Below the pieces are notes generated by a model. That model saw nothing but the letters and a program-made list of their open reading frames with translations, was not told where the DNA came from and searched no databases. Both the position numbers and the translations under genes were made by a program. Of a DNA stretch of 5,166 nucleotides, positions 5,031 through 5,166 are shown in pieces. Position 1 is the stretch's first letter. Every line of letters begins with the position of its first letter. Origin of the DNA: Pseudomonadota bacterium (GTDB lineage Bacteria; Desulfobacterota; Syntrophia; Syntrophales; JADFWA01); contig JAUWQS010000156.1 in the NCBI GenBank assembly GCA_030610915.1, forward strand, positions 1 through 5,166, given 5' to 3'.

Positions 5031-5088
5031 ATGCATACTTCAATGCACCGAAATCTAAGAATATGCACCATTCGTGCCAGAATATGCA
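5031..5088. repeat. Cluster of ATGCA repeats, including AGAATATGCA twice
   Basis: ATGCA occurs at 5031, 5043, 5063 and 5084. The last two are within identical ten-base copies AGAATATGCA (5058-5067 and 5079-5088), offset by exactly 21 bases, close to two helical turns. The second and third copies also share ATGCACC. The spacing suggests a possible binding-site array, but its owner is unknown and the nearest gene, fabD, is about 280 bases away. Confidence 0.4.
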
Positions 5089-5166
5089 GCAATGATCTAA
5101 CAACATGCGATCTCTTGTATTTACAGAGCTATACAAAACCGCCATCAGGAAAGCGAGCGCTCTCTT

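Larger units (their letters stand above)
4749..5166. other. 418-bp non-coding region upstream of fabD, repeat and palindrome rich
   Basis: No recognisable gene is present. From the fabD start outward it holds three odd-length palindromes (4752-4762, 4791-4805, 4826-4838), a roughly 165-bp inverted-repeat unit with heptamer arms (about 4821-4988), and a cluster of ATGCA-containing repeats (5031-5088). The region must contain the fabD promoter, but I see no convincing -35/-10 pair. A minus-strand frame open from the right edge to a TAA at 5029 encodes 45 unrecognised residues and is likely chance. Confidence 0.6.

Noticed and set aside
5029..5166. Minus-strand frame open from the right edge to a TAA, 45 residues
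   Set aside because: No recognisable motif, and a run of this length is expected by chance fairly often. It overlaps the ATGCA repeat cluster. It could only be real as the tail of a gene beyond the edge.

Overview
The window carries five protein genes, all read from the minus strand. They form a type II (dissociated) fatty-acid or lipid-like acyl synthesis locus. In transcription order, from high to low coordinates, they are: a malonyl-CoA:ACP transacylase (FabD, 4748-3807); a 269-bp spacer; an acyl-CoA dehydrogenase with a TTG start (3537-2338); a FabG-type ketoacyl reductase (2323-1583); a FabZ-type dehydratase (1605-1123); and a FabF-like ketoacyl synthase that runs off the left edge (1126-1). 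The last four are tightly packed (14-bp gap, 11- or 23-bp overlap, 4-bp ATGA overlap) and are almost certainly co-transcribed. FabD may be on the same message or may be a separate unit.

The enzymes make a nearly complete elongation cycle: FabD loads malonate, the KAS condenses, FabG reduces and FabZ dehydrates. No acyl carrier protein and no classical enoyl reductase are present in the window. An acyl-CoA dehydrogenase-type flavoprotein sits between fabD and fabG instead. It could act as a desaturase/dehydrogenase or as a surrogate enoyl-thioester reductase on the products of the pathway, which is inference. Three of the enzymes diverge from the housekeeping versions. The KAS has a GHLTAT His motif instead of the usual HGT motif, FabG lacks the usual SDR tetrad Asn, and the acyl-CoA dehydrogenase has an insertion of about 20 residues. 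This suggests a dedicated or lineage-specific lipid pathway rather than a textbook fab operon, but the product cannot be named from this window.

The two intergenic regions are the least ordinary part. Each contains a long inverted repeat whose arms are tandem heptamers: (AAGGCTG)n on both sides of the fabD-dehydrogenase spacer, and (GAAATTA)n upstream of fabD. The first array overlaps the last two codons and the stop of fabD. The fabD upstream region also holds three odd-length palindromes with single-base centres and a small ATGCA-containing repeat cluster.

Organism: a bacterium of moderate base composition with Shine-Dalgarno-led genes. The divergent KAS type and the repeat-rich spacers would fit an uncultured environmental lineage (Planctomycetes, Deltaproteobacteria-like or similar), but the window has no taxonomic marker and this is only a guess.
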